From the NCBI GenBank assembly GCA_021199405.1, contig JAJQID010000277.1, positions 1 through 6,542 on the forward strand: 6,542 nucleotides of DNA, given 5' to 3'. Made by a program: the position numbers and the translations under genes. The notes below the pieces were generated by a model. It ran no database searches and was not told where the DNA came from. It saw only the letters and a list, made by a program, of their open reading frames with translations. Of the stretch, positions 1 through 5,838 are shown piece by piece (within the stretch, counting starts at the first letter, position 1; every line of letters begins with the position of its first letter). This DNA comes from Lachnospiraceae bacterium. GTDB lineage: Bacteria; Bacillota; Clostridia; Lachnospirales; Lachnospiraceae.

Positions 1-1569
1 GATTCTGTCTCCCATCTGGCAAGCCCCGAGCGTCCCCTGATCGTATCCGACCAGTGGATGTACCACAGCCGTCTCTACCGGGCTGCCCAGTTTGTGAAAA
101 AGACCGACCAGCTGGATTTGATTCAGTTGAACAGCTTCGGCTGCGGTCTGGACGCGGTGACCACGGATCAGGTATCCGATATTCTGACCGGTTCTGACAA
201 GATTTATACCTGTCTGAAAATTGATGAGGTCAATAACCTGGGGGCTGCCAGAATCCGTATCCGCTCTCTTCTCTCCGCCATCCGTGTGCGGGAGCAGGAA
301 AAGAAGCAGCGGGAAATCCATTCCAGCGCCTATCATCGTGCGGTCTTTACTGAGGATATGAAGGATCAATATACCATCCTGTGCCCTCAGATGTCGCCCA
401 TCCACTTCAATATGCTGGAAACAGCCATGAAGAAATGCGGCTACAATGTGCATGTGCTGCAGAATGACAATAAGCATTCCGTGGATGTGGGACTGAAATA
501 TGTGAATAATGACGCCTGCTACCCCTCTCTGCTGGTGGTTGGTCAGGTCATGGAAGCCTTATTGTCCGGAGATTATGATCTAAATAAGGTGGCTGTCATT
601 ATGACCCAGACCGGCGGCGGCTGCCGCGCCACCAATTATGTGGGCTTTATCCGCAGAGCTTTTGAGAAGGCCGGTATGCCGCAGATTCCCGTAATTTCGC
701 TGAATCTGAACGGCATGGAGACCAATCCGGGCTTTAAGATCGATGTAAACATGGGTCTGCGGCTGGTCATGGGCGCGGTCTTCGGAGATATTTTCATGCG
801 CTGTCTGTACCGGATGCGACCCTATGAGGAGGTGCCGGGAAGCGCCAACGCCCTGCACGAAAAATGGGAAAACAAATGTAAGGAATTCCTCGGAGGCGAC
901 CATGTCAATTATTTCACCTTCCGGAAGATATGCCGTGAAATTATCGAAGATTTTGATCGGCTGCCCATTAAGGATATTCAAAAGCCCAGGGTCGGTATTG
1001 TAGGAGAAATTCTGGTGAAGTTCTCCCCCGCCGGCAACAATCATCTGGTAGATTTGCTGGAGCAGGAGGGAGCCGAGGCTGTTATGCCGGATCTGATTGA
1101 TTTCATCCTGTACTGCTTCTACAATCAGATCTACAAGGCGGAAAATCTGGGCACCAGCAAGCGTGCTTCTCAGGTCAGTAAACTGGGAATCTGGGCCGTG
1201 GAGCGTTTTCGCGGCGCAGCCAGAAGCGCCTTTGAGAAAAGCGAGCATTTTACACCCCAGGCCAATATTTATGATCTGGTGAAGTATGCGGAGCCTTTCG
1301 TATCCATTGGCAATCAGACTGGGGAAGGATGGTTCCTGACCGGAGAAATGGTAGAGCTTTTGCACAGCGGAGTGACCAATATTGTGTGTACGCAGCCCTT
1401 CGCCTGTCTGCCCAATCATGTGGTAGGCAAGGGTGTGATTAAGACACTGAGGAAGCATTTCCCGGAGGCGAATATTGTGGCAATTGATTATGATCCGGGG
1501 GCGTCGGAGGTGAATCAGCTGAACCGAATTAAGCTGATGCTGTCTACGGCTTATAAAAAGCTGGGGTAA
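1..1569 (+). CDS. 2-hydroxyacyl-CoA dehydratase/activase-related protein, C-terminal 522 residues (5' partial)
   Basis: The reading frame is open from base 1 and ends at TAA 1567-1569, so the first Met (base 58) is internal and the gene starts upstream. The sequence matches the C-terminal part of the very long (about 1,400 residue) clostridial proteins that join a BadF/HgdC-type ATPase activator to a dehydratase-like region. Recognisable blocks, numbered within the visible fragment, are SDQWMYHSRLY near 16-26, NSFGCGLDA (Cys48), NDACYPSLLVVGQ (Cys173), TQTGGGCRATNY (Cys208), and the tail TQPFACLPNHVVGKG (Cys463, Cys469) followed by DYDPGASEVNQLNRIKLML. The conserved cysteines are plausible Fe-S ligands, by analogy with 2-hydroxyglutaryl-CoA dehydratases. 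The ATPase domains of the family would lie in the missing part. A cytosolic, oxygen-sensitive redox protein is likely, but the substrate of these fused proteins is not established. Family call is firm; exact function is not. Confidence 0.88.
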   Translation, partial: DSVSHLASPERPLIVSDQWMYHSRLYRAAQFVKKTDQLDLIQLNSFGCGLDAVTTDQVSDILTGSDKIYTCLKIDEVNNLGAARIRIRSLLSAIRVREQEKKQREIHSSAYHRAVFTEDMKDQYTILCPQMSPIHFNMLETAMKKCGYNVHVLQNDNKHSVDVGLKYVNNDACYPSLLVVGQVMEALLSGDYDLNKVAVIMTQTGGGCRATNYVGFIRRAFEKAGMPQIPVISLNLNGMETNPGFKIDVNMGLRLVMGAVFGDIFMRCLYRMRPYEEVPGSANALHEKWENKCKEFLGGDHVNYFTFRKICREIIEDFDRLPIKDIQKPRVGIVGEILVKFSPAGNNHLVDLLEQEGAEAVMPDLIDFILYCFYNQIYKAENLGTSKRASQVSKLGIWAVERFRGAARSAFEKSEHFTPQANIYDLVKYAEPFVSIGNQTGEGWFLTGEMVELLHSGVTNIVCTQPFACLPNHVVGKGVIKTLRKHFPEANIVAIDYDPGASEVNQLNRIKLMLSTAYKKLG

Positions 1570-1585
1570 TATATAGCAAAGAGTC

Positions 1586-1737
1586 GCGCAAAAAAGATAA
1601 ACTGTTTCGCTCATGCTGTGCAAAGCATTCCGATGAGCCTATAAACATGACAATCGTGTTCAGCAAAGGCTTCCACGATTGTCAATAGTCTCATCTCCAT
1701 AGCACAGAAATCGCGAAACAGTTTATCTTTTTTGCGC
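1586..1737. repeat. 152-nt composite palindrome with perfect 25-bp terminal inverted repeats
   Basis: The arms 1586-1610 and 1713-1737 are exact reverse complements over 25 bases. They begin and end in GCGC, contain a run of six A (left) or six T (right), and have GTTTCGC/GCGAAAC on the inner side. Further nested pairings continue inward: 1616-1621 with 1702-1707 (6 bp), 1632-1637 with 1690-1695 (6 bp), 1639-1642 with 1685-1688 (4 bp), 1648-1658 with 1674-1684 (11 bp), and 1662-1664 with 1669-1671 around an AAAG loop. About 55 base pairs can form in total. It lies 16 nt after the stop of the upstream gene and between two convergent genes. The A-tract/stem/T-tract order would suit a bidirectional terminator, but the size and nesting are more like a MITE-like or other intergenic repeat, or a structured RNA. 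No clear target-site duplication is visible at the ends. The structure is certain; its role is not. Confidence 0.85.
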
Positions 1738-1854
1738 TCTGTTCTGCAATTTACAGACTGAAATTTTTTCGCCGTACTTATTTTTCTGTAATCAAATTTT
1801 CGCTTACTAATAAATATTTCTGTCTTTACTCTTATGTCTTTCTAATTAAGGTGA

Positions 1855-2892
1855 TTATATCTGCACCTCGCCCGCAAGTATCCGCTTGTAGTCTTCCAGA
1901 TTCCTAGCCAACAGCGCCGGAGTATCCAGTCCGTAGGGGCATTTGGATTTGCACTGATTGCAGTGGAGACATTTCTCGATAAGGAACATTTTGGCCTGTC
2001 CTTCCTCTGCCAGGCGGTCCTTAAAGGGGGATCTGCGCAGCAGCAGGCTCATGCGGGCACAGTTATTGATCTCAATGCCCACCGGGCAGGGCATACAGTA
2101 GCCGCAGCCCCGGCAAAAATCGCCGGAAAGCTGTTCCCGGTCTTTTTCAATCAGAGCACTGATTTCGTCTGTCATGGCCGGCGGATTATCTATGTAGGAA
2201 AGAAACTCCTCCAGCTCGTTCATTCTCTGAACGCCCCAGATGGGAAGCACATTATCATACTGAGCTGCGTAGGCATAGGCGGCTGCGGAATCTGTGATCA
2301 GCCCGCCGGACAGGGATTTCATGGCAATGAAGCCCATGTTTCTCTCCTTACACATGGTCACCAGCTCCAGATCCGCTTCCGTGGCCAGATAACAGAATGG
2401 AAACTGCAGGGTCTCATACAGGCCGCTCTCAATGGCCTCCCTGGCTACATTCAGACGGTGGTTGGTGATGCCGATGTGACGGATCCTGCCCTGGCGCTTC
2501 GCCTCCAGCGCAGCGTCATACAGGCCGTTCTCCTGTCCCGGCTTCGGACAGAAATCCGGGTTATGAAACTGATAAATGTCAATGTAGTCTGTGCCCAGCG
2601 TCTGAAGGCTGGTCTCCAGATCCTTCCACATCTCCTCCCCGGTCTTTGCCGTGGTTTTGGTGGCAATATAGATCTGATCTCTCACATCACCCAGAGCCTC
2701 TCCCATTTTTGCTTCTGAATCTGTGTAAGCTCTGGCCGTGTCAAAGAAATTGATGCCCGCCTCGTAAGCTCTTCTCAGAATGCTGACCGCATCCTCCCGT
2801 GAGATTCTCTGAATCGGCAGAGCGCCGAAACCATTTTTCTGTACCGTAATGCCGGTGCTGCCAAGTATGACGGTTGTTCCCCTTATTTTCAT
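1855..2892 (-). CDS. Aldo/keto reductase with C-terminal two-[4Fe-4S] ferredoxin domain
   Basis: This 345-residue protein has an N-terminal aldo/keto reductase TIM barrel (about residues 7-235) and a C-terminal ferredoxin-like domain (about 255-335). The catalytic tetrad is intact: Asp51 and Tyr56 in FFDTARAYTDSE, Lys79 in IATKTT, His110 in YQFHNPD. The GFGALPIQRIS start is typical of the Fe-S branch of the family (COG1453 type). Cluster ligands are Cys260/263/266/269 in CRGCGYCMPCP and Cys308/311/314/318 in CLHCNQCKSKCP, enough for two [4Fe-4S] clusters. A cytosolic oxidoreductase able to exchange electrons with ferredoxin or flavodoxin is inferred; the substrate cannot be read from sequence. 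The ATG is supported by a strong ribosome binding site, GGGAGGA (complement of 2901-2907), 8 nt upstream. The stop is TAA at 1855-1857. It lies 137 nt downstream of ktrA on the same strand, with a stem-loop between, and I found no convincing promoter of its own. Confidence 0.93.
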   Translation of the reverse strand: MKIRGTTVILGSTGITVQKNGFGALPIQRISREDAVSILRRAYEAGINFFDTARAYTDSEAKMGEALGDVRDQIYIATKTTAKTGEEMWKDLETSLQTLGTDYIDIYQFHNPDFCPKPGQENGLYDAALEAKRQGRIRHIGITNHRLNVAREAIESGLYETLQFPFCYLATEADLELVTMCKERNMGFIAMKSLSGGLITDSAAAYAYAAQYDNVLPIWGVQRMNELEEFLSYIDNPPAMTDEISALIEKDREQLSGDFCRGCGYCMPCPVGIEINNCARMSLLLRRSPFKDRLAEEGQAKMFLIEKCLHCNQCKSKCPYGLDTPALLARNLEDYKRILAGEVQI

Positions 2893-2974
2893 AAAACAAA
2901 TCCTCCCATCCTTTGCATGAATTTCATCTAACCCGCTTTATAGTTCCATGCCAGTCAAAAATATGTATCTATCA

Positions 2975-3022
2975 AACAGCAGTTTCACAAACAGCCCATT
3001 TTTCATACTGTAAACTGCTGTT
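2975..3022 (-). terminator. Stem-loop downstream of ktrA, possible terminator
   Basis: AACAGCAGTTT at 2975-2985 and AAACTGCTGTT at 3012-3022 form a perfect 11-bp stem around a 26-nt spacer, starting 7 nt after the ktrA stop. On the minus strand the stem is followed by TTTGATAGATACATATTTTT, an AT-rich but interrupted T-tract. Position fits the end of the ktrBA transcript. The long loop and broken U-run make it weaker than a classical intrinsic terminator, so some read-through into the aldo/keto reductase gene is possible. Confidence 0.5.
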
Positions 3023-3029
3023 CATGCAA

Positions 3030-3683
3030 TTATAGCTTTTTAATCAGCTGATTCATCCTGTCCTCATGGGCCAGCACCAGCAGATGATCCTCCGCCTTAA
3101 TCACCGTCTGGGGATTCGGCATATAATTGGCGGACTGATCCTGCCCTGTGATGGCGATAATATAGACGTCATATCTGGCACGGATGTCAGAATTCAGTAT
3201 ACTCTTGCCCACCCACTCTTTTAAGGGTGTAATCTCATAAATGGAATAGCCGCCGCGCAGGTCAATATAATCAAAAATATGGTCATTATTATATTTGACC
3301 GCGGCCCGGATGGCAGAGTCTTTGTTTGGTAAAATAATCTCATCGGCGCCGTTGCGCAGCAGGAATTTGGCGTGTACCTCGTTGCTGACCTGGCTGATCA
3401 CATACTTTGCACCCAGATCCTTTAAGAGACTGGTGATCTCCAGGCTGTTCTGGAAGCTGCCGCTGATGCATACAAAGCAGAGATCAAAGCTGGAAACGCC
3501 GATTCTTTTCAGCACGCTCTCTCTGGTGCAGTCTGCAATCAGGCTGCTGGTGGCTACATCCAGCAAATCCTCCAGGGCTGTCTCATCCTTGTCGATGATC
3601 ATGATTTCGTTTTTCAGCTCCGCCAGTTCACGACAGAGATAGTGGCCATAGTTGCCAAGGCCGATAATCAGAATGGATTTCAT
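3030..3683 (-). CDS. ktrA: Potassium uptake protein KtrA (TrkA-family RCK regulatory subunit)
   Basis: This 217-residue cytosolic protein has one RCK_N (TrkA-N) Rossmann domain at about 2-120 and one RCK_C (TrkA-C) domain at about 137-217, the normal size and order for KtrA. The nucleotide-binding glycine motif GLGNYG is at residues 8-13, and the acidic residue ending the second strand is Asp31 (IMIIDKD). The conserved SQVSNEVHAKFLLRNGADEI stretch lies near 97-116. In the family, KtrA forms an octameric ring that binds ATP/ADP and gates the KtrB pore; the RCK_C domain of many Gram-positive homologues also binds c-di-AMP, which I infer as possible here. The frame extends 16 codons further to a TTG at 3729-3731, but the ATG at 3681-3683 has a strong AAAGGAG site 6 nt upstream and begins exactly at the Rossmann strand, so it was chosen. 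It lies 85 nt downstream of ktrB and is probably cotranscribed with it. Confidence 0.93.
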   Translation of the reverse strand: MKSILIIGLGNYGHYLCRELAELKNEIMIIDKDETALEDLLDVATSSLIADCTRESVLKRIGVSSFDLCFVCISGSFQNSLEITSLLKDLGAKYVISQVSNEVHAKFLLRNGADEIILPNKDSAIRAAVKYNNDHIFDYIDLRGGYSIYEITPLKEWVGKSILNSDIRARYDVYIIAITGQDQSANYMPNPQTVIKAEDHLLVLAHEDRMNQLIKKL

Positions 3684-3689
3684 AGTATG

Positions 3690-3696
3690 CTCCTTT
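3690..3696 (-). promoter_or_regulatory. Ribosome binding site that fixes the ktrA start
   Basis: On the minus strand this reads AAAGGAG, separated by 6 nt from the ATG at 3681-3683. It supports that start over the in-frame upstream TTG at 3729-3731, which has only a weak purine-rich stretch before it and would add 16 residues unlike the family's N-terminus. Confidence 0.8.
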
Positions 3697-3768
3697 TTTG
3701 CTAAGTTTCCGGGGACAGCTGATTCTGCCAATTTTTCTTCTCTCTGTAAAGAACAGACTACGCTGTTG

Positions 3769-5148
3769 CTATCCGACAGTGATATCTTCCTCAGGATAGC
3801 GGATTCCGCCGGTTCTCCGCTTTTCCGTGAAGGACATGGCGAAGGACAGGCTGCCTACTCTTCCGAGGAACATAAGCGCCATGATCACAAGACGCGAGAC
3901 TGTATTCAGTTCTCTTGTCACTCCGGTAGACATGCCCACCGTACCGATGGCGGAGAAGGCCTCAAACAGCACGTCCGCCAAAGGCAGATCCTGACCGATC
4001 AGCAGCACCAGAATGGCAAAAAGCGCCAGGGAAAAATTGATAAACACCACCACGCTGGCCCGCTTAATGGCGTCCTGGTTGAGGCGTCGTTTGAATACCA
4101 CGCAGTCCTCCGTGTGGAAAAGATAGGAACGTATGTACAGTAGGATCACCACCACCGTGGTAGTCTTGATGCCGCCCGCCGTGGAACCGGGACAACCGCC
4201 GATGAACATGAAAATCATGGTCAGCACCTTGCTGCCATTGGTCAGAGCTGCCGTATCCACTGTATTAAAGCCTGCCGTCCTAGGTGTCACCGCTGAAAAC
4301 AGAGCCGCCCAGAATTTTTCTCCCACGCTCATGTCCGCGAACAGATTGCCGCTCTCACTGATCCAGAAAAGCGCCGTGCCGCCCGCCACCAAAACCAAAG
4401 TCGCTGTCAGCACGACCTTCGTCTGCACCCGATATCTTTTCCACCGCAGACCATTTTCAAAAATATCATCCCATACAAGAAAACCGATCCCGCCGATCAG
4501 AATCAGCGCCGACAAAACGCTGACCACCAGCGGATCGGAAACATAAGCGGTAAAGGAGGAATATTCCTCCTGATATCCCATCAGATCGAAGCCCGCGTTG
4601 CAGAAAGCGGAAATGGCATGAAATATCCCGTAATAAATTCCTTTTCCAATGCCCATCTGAGGCACGAAGCGAATGGACAGAAGCACCGCCCCCGTTCCCT
4701 CAAAAAGCAGGGTGCCGCAGACAATCCTCTTTACCAGCTTCACACTGCCGCGGAGCTGCAGTGTATTCAGGCTTTCATGAATCAGCTCCCGCCCCTCCAG
4801 GCCGATCTTTTTTCTTAACAGAAGCATGGCAAAGGTTCCAATGGTAATAAAGCCCAGACCGCCGATCTGGATCTCCGTCAGAAGCACCAGCTGCCCGAAC
4901 ACTGTCCAATGACTCCAGGTATCATACACCACCAGTCCGGTCACGCAGGTAGCCGAGACAGAGGTAAACAGCGCCCCCAGAAAGGTGGTCTCCTGTCCAG
5001 CCTTTGCGGCAAAGGGAAGCATCAGAAGACAGGCTCCCGCCAGTATAATCACCAGGAAACCGGCCATGATCATCTGCGTCCTTGAAAAATAGTCCGAAAG
5101 GCGTCGGTTTTTCAGTTTTTCCAGCCGCTTCCAGCTGTTTTCAGGCAT
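3769..5148 (-). CDS. ktrB: Potassium uptake protein KtrB (TrkH/KtrB-family membrane subunit)
   Basis: This 459-residue integral membrane protein has four M1-pore-M2 repeats, the architecture of the KtrB/TrkH cation translocators. The four selectivity-filter segments are all present: SATCVTGLVV (Gly71), SAFCNAGFD (Gly186), TPRTAGFNT (Gly293) and SAIGTVGMSTG (Gly405). The flexible gating loop in the third repeat, IGGCPGSTAGGIKTTT, is at about 317-331, and the conserved arginine of the last helix is Arg430 in LGRVG. The basic N-terminus (residues 7-23) and the RYPEEDITVG end fit the KtrB rather than the longer TrkH branch. It works in the cytoplasmic membrane as a dimer on the KtrA ring, importing K+, in characterised members coupled to or stimulated by Na+. 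The ATG at 5146-5148 is preceded by GAGAGGGG about 5 nt away. ktrA follows 85 nt downstream, and a good promoter lies about 100 nt upstream. Confidence 0.95.
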   Translation of the reverse strand: MPENSWKRLEKLKNRRLSDYFSRTQMIMAGFLVIILAGACLLMLPFAAKAGQETTFLGALFTSVSATCVTGLVVYDTWSHWTVFGQLVLLTEIQIGGLGFITIGTFAMLLLRKKIGLEGRELIHESLNTLQLRGSVKLVKRIVCGTLLFEGTGAVLLSIRFVPQMGIGKGIYYGIFHAISAFCNAGFDLMGYQEEYSSFTAYVSDPLVVSVLSALILIGGIGFLVWDDIFENGLRWKRYRVQTKVVLTATLVLVAGGTALFWISESGNLFADMSVGEKFWAALFSAVTPRTAGFNTVDTAALTNGSKVLTMIFMFIGGCPGSTAGGIKTTTVVVILLYIRSYLFHTEDCVVFKRRLNQDAIKRASVVVFINFSLALFAILVLLIGQDLPLADVLFEAFSAIGTVGMSTGVTRELNTVSRLVIMALMFLGRVGSLSFAMSFTEKRRTGGIRYPEEDITVG

Positions 5149-5245
5149 CAGAACCCCTCTCTTTCACACGAAATGTCATTGAAAAGCTTTATATTTTCCA
5201 ACTATCACGTAATGGTGAACAGCAGTATCCTTACTCATCCTCATG

Positions 5246-5274
5246 AATATACCACATTTATAAAATAATAGCAA
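5246..5274 (-). promoter_or_regulatory. Predicted sigma-A-type promoter for ktrB-ktrA, with extended -10
   Basis: On the minus strand, TTGCTA (complement of 5269-5274) and TATATT (complement of 5246-5251) are separated by exactly 17 bases, and the -10 is preceded by TGG, an extended -10 arrangement. Transcription would start near 5239, leaving a leader of about 90 nt before the ktrB ATG. The terminator of the upstream gene lies just before this site, so the promoter would make ktrBA an independent unit. Only short pairings are visible in the leader (for example TCAC with GTGA); I do not recognise a riboswitch in it. Confidence 0.6.
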
Positions 5275-5313
5275 ATACACATTTTGCGGTGCCTCTTAAA
5301 CAGCTTTGTATAC

Positions 5314-5355
5314 AAAAAGGACCGTGCAGGAGCATTTCACTCTCGCACAGTCCTT
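5314..5355 (-). terminator. Rho-independent terminator of the 73-residue gene
   Basis: On the minus strand, AAGGACTGTGC (complement of 5345-5355) pairs with GCACGGTCCTT (complement of 5317-5327) as an 11-bp GC-rich stem with one G-U wobble and a 17-nt loop. The stem runs straight into a U-tract (CCTTTTTG). It lies 47 nt after the stop at 5403. The wobble occurs only in the minus-strand RNA; the plus-strand RNA would have a C-A mismatch, so the orientation is clear. Confidence 0.85.
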
Positions 5356-5402
5356 CCTTAGCCGGTAATAAAAATCAAGCAACTGTGGTTCCAATAAAAA
5401 TC

Positions 5403-5624
5403 CTACTCAGCCTCCACAGCAGTGAAAACATTATTCTCAGCTTCGCCCATCTCGGTCAGAGCCGCGATATCATTATCAAGCACCTTCTGACTCTTGTATG
5501 CCTTTGCCTCAGTAATATCGTAAGTATTTACAAAATAGCCCTTCTTTACGCTGACAGTCTTCACATAGCCTTCTTCGCCGCTGAATTTATTGGTCCACTT
5601 TAAAATCAACCTGGAATTTGCCAT
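5403..5624 (-). CDS. Small protein of unknown function (73 residues)
   Basis: I do not recognise a named family. The protein starts MANSRLILKWTNKFSG and is soluble, with no signal peptide, membrane segment or cysteine. Residues 4-35 alternate hydrophobic and polar positions, suggesting beta strands (RLILKW, GYVKTVSV, GYFVNTYD). Residues 37-60 (ITEAKAYKSQKVLDNDIAALTEM) look helical, and the end is acidic (ENNVFTAVEAE). Evidence that it is real: ATG at 5622-5624 with an AGAGGA site 6 nt upstream, a TTGCGG-17-TATGAT promoter close upstream, and a strong intrinsic terminator just after the TAG stop. It is therefore probably a single-gene transcript between glmM and ktrB. A small beta-beta-alpha housekeeping or regulatory protein is possible, but no function can be assigned. 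The reading frame on the opposite strand (5289-5603) lacks these signals. Confidence 0.85.
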   Translation of the reverse strand: MANSRLILKWTNKFSGEEGYVKTVSVKKGYFVNTYDITEAKAYKSQKVLDNDIAALTEMGEAENNVFTAVEAE

Positions 5625-5659
5625 TGCTAATCCTCTCTTTTTCTAAAGTTTACAAGTTC

Positions 5660-5688
5660 ATCATAGTACATTTTATCCAAATCCGCAA
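5660..5688 (-). promoter_or_regulatory. Predicted sigma-A-type promoter for the 73-residue gene
   Basis: On the minus strand, TTGCGG (complement of 5683-5688) and TATGAT (complement of 5660-5665) are 17 bases apart; the -10 matches consensus at five of six positions and the -35 at the first three. The expected start near 5653 gives a short leader of about 28 nt containing the ribosome binding site. The rest of the spacer up to glmM (5689-5838) shows only short weak hairpins and no recognisable gene or riboswitch. Confidence 0.6.
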
Positions 5689-5838
5689 GTAATTTTTTGT
5701 GAAAAACTATGGATTCTGGTAATTTCAGCACATTTACCACCGTTTTCTTTCCTGTTTCGAAAATGAACCGGCAAAATAACGATGTCCCGCTTCTGCACTG
5801 ACATATAATTGGGAACTGTCACAATTCCTAACCATTCC

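Noticed and set aside
580..1623. Long open frame of 347 codons on the minus strand
   Set aside because: It lies almost wholly antisense to the dehydratase-related gene, starts inside the palindrome, resembles no family and is explained by codon bias of the plus-strand gene.
1586..1737. CRISPR or IS-end interpretation of the palindrome
   Set aside because: There is no repeat-spacer periodicity, no transposase remnant and no visible target duplication in this window.
1963..2718. 251-codon plus-strand frame
   Set aside because: It is antisense to the aldo/keto reductase, whose catalytic and cluster motifs are unambiguous; no ribosome binding site or recognisable product.
2923..2962. TTGACT and TATAAA on the minus strand upstream of the aldo/keto reductase
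   Set aside because: The hexamers are only 10 bases apart, too close for a sigma-A promoter, and neither has a good partner at 16-18 bases.
3684..3731. Upstream TTG start adding 16 residues to KtrA
   Set aside because: The ATG at 3681-3683 has a strong AAAGGAG site at proper spacing and matches the family's N-terminus.
3652..4546. Two plus-strand frames (3652-4143 and 4133-4546)
   Set aside because: They are antisense to ktrA and ktrB, have low-complexity translations and no family resemblance.
5217..5226. GAACAGCAGT shared with the stem after ktrA (3014-3023, opposite strand)
   Set aside because: Ten bases without flanking similarity or pairing context; expected by chance often enough that no repeat is claimed.
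5289..5603. 104-codon plus-strand frame opposite the 73-residue gene
   Set aside because: The minus-strand gene has a ribosome binding site, promoter and correctly oriented terminator; this frame has none and runs through the terminator hairpin.
5717..5739. TGGTAA/TTACCA 6-bp hairpin as a glmM terminator
   Set aside because: The stem is short and AT-rich, the loop is 11 nt and no U-tract follows directly, so it cannot be distinguished from chance.
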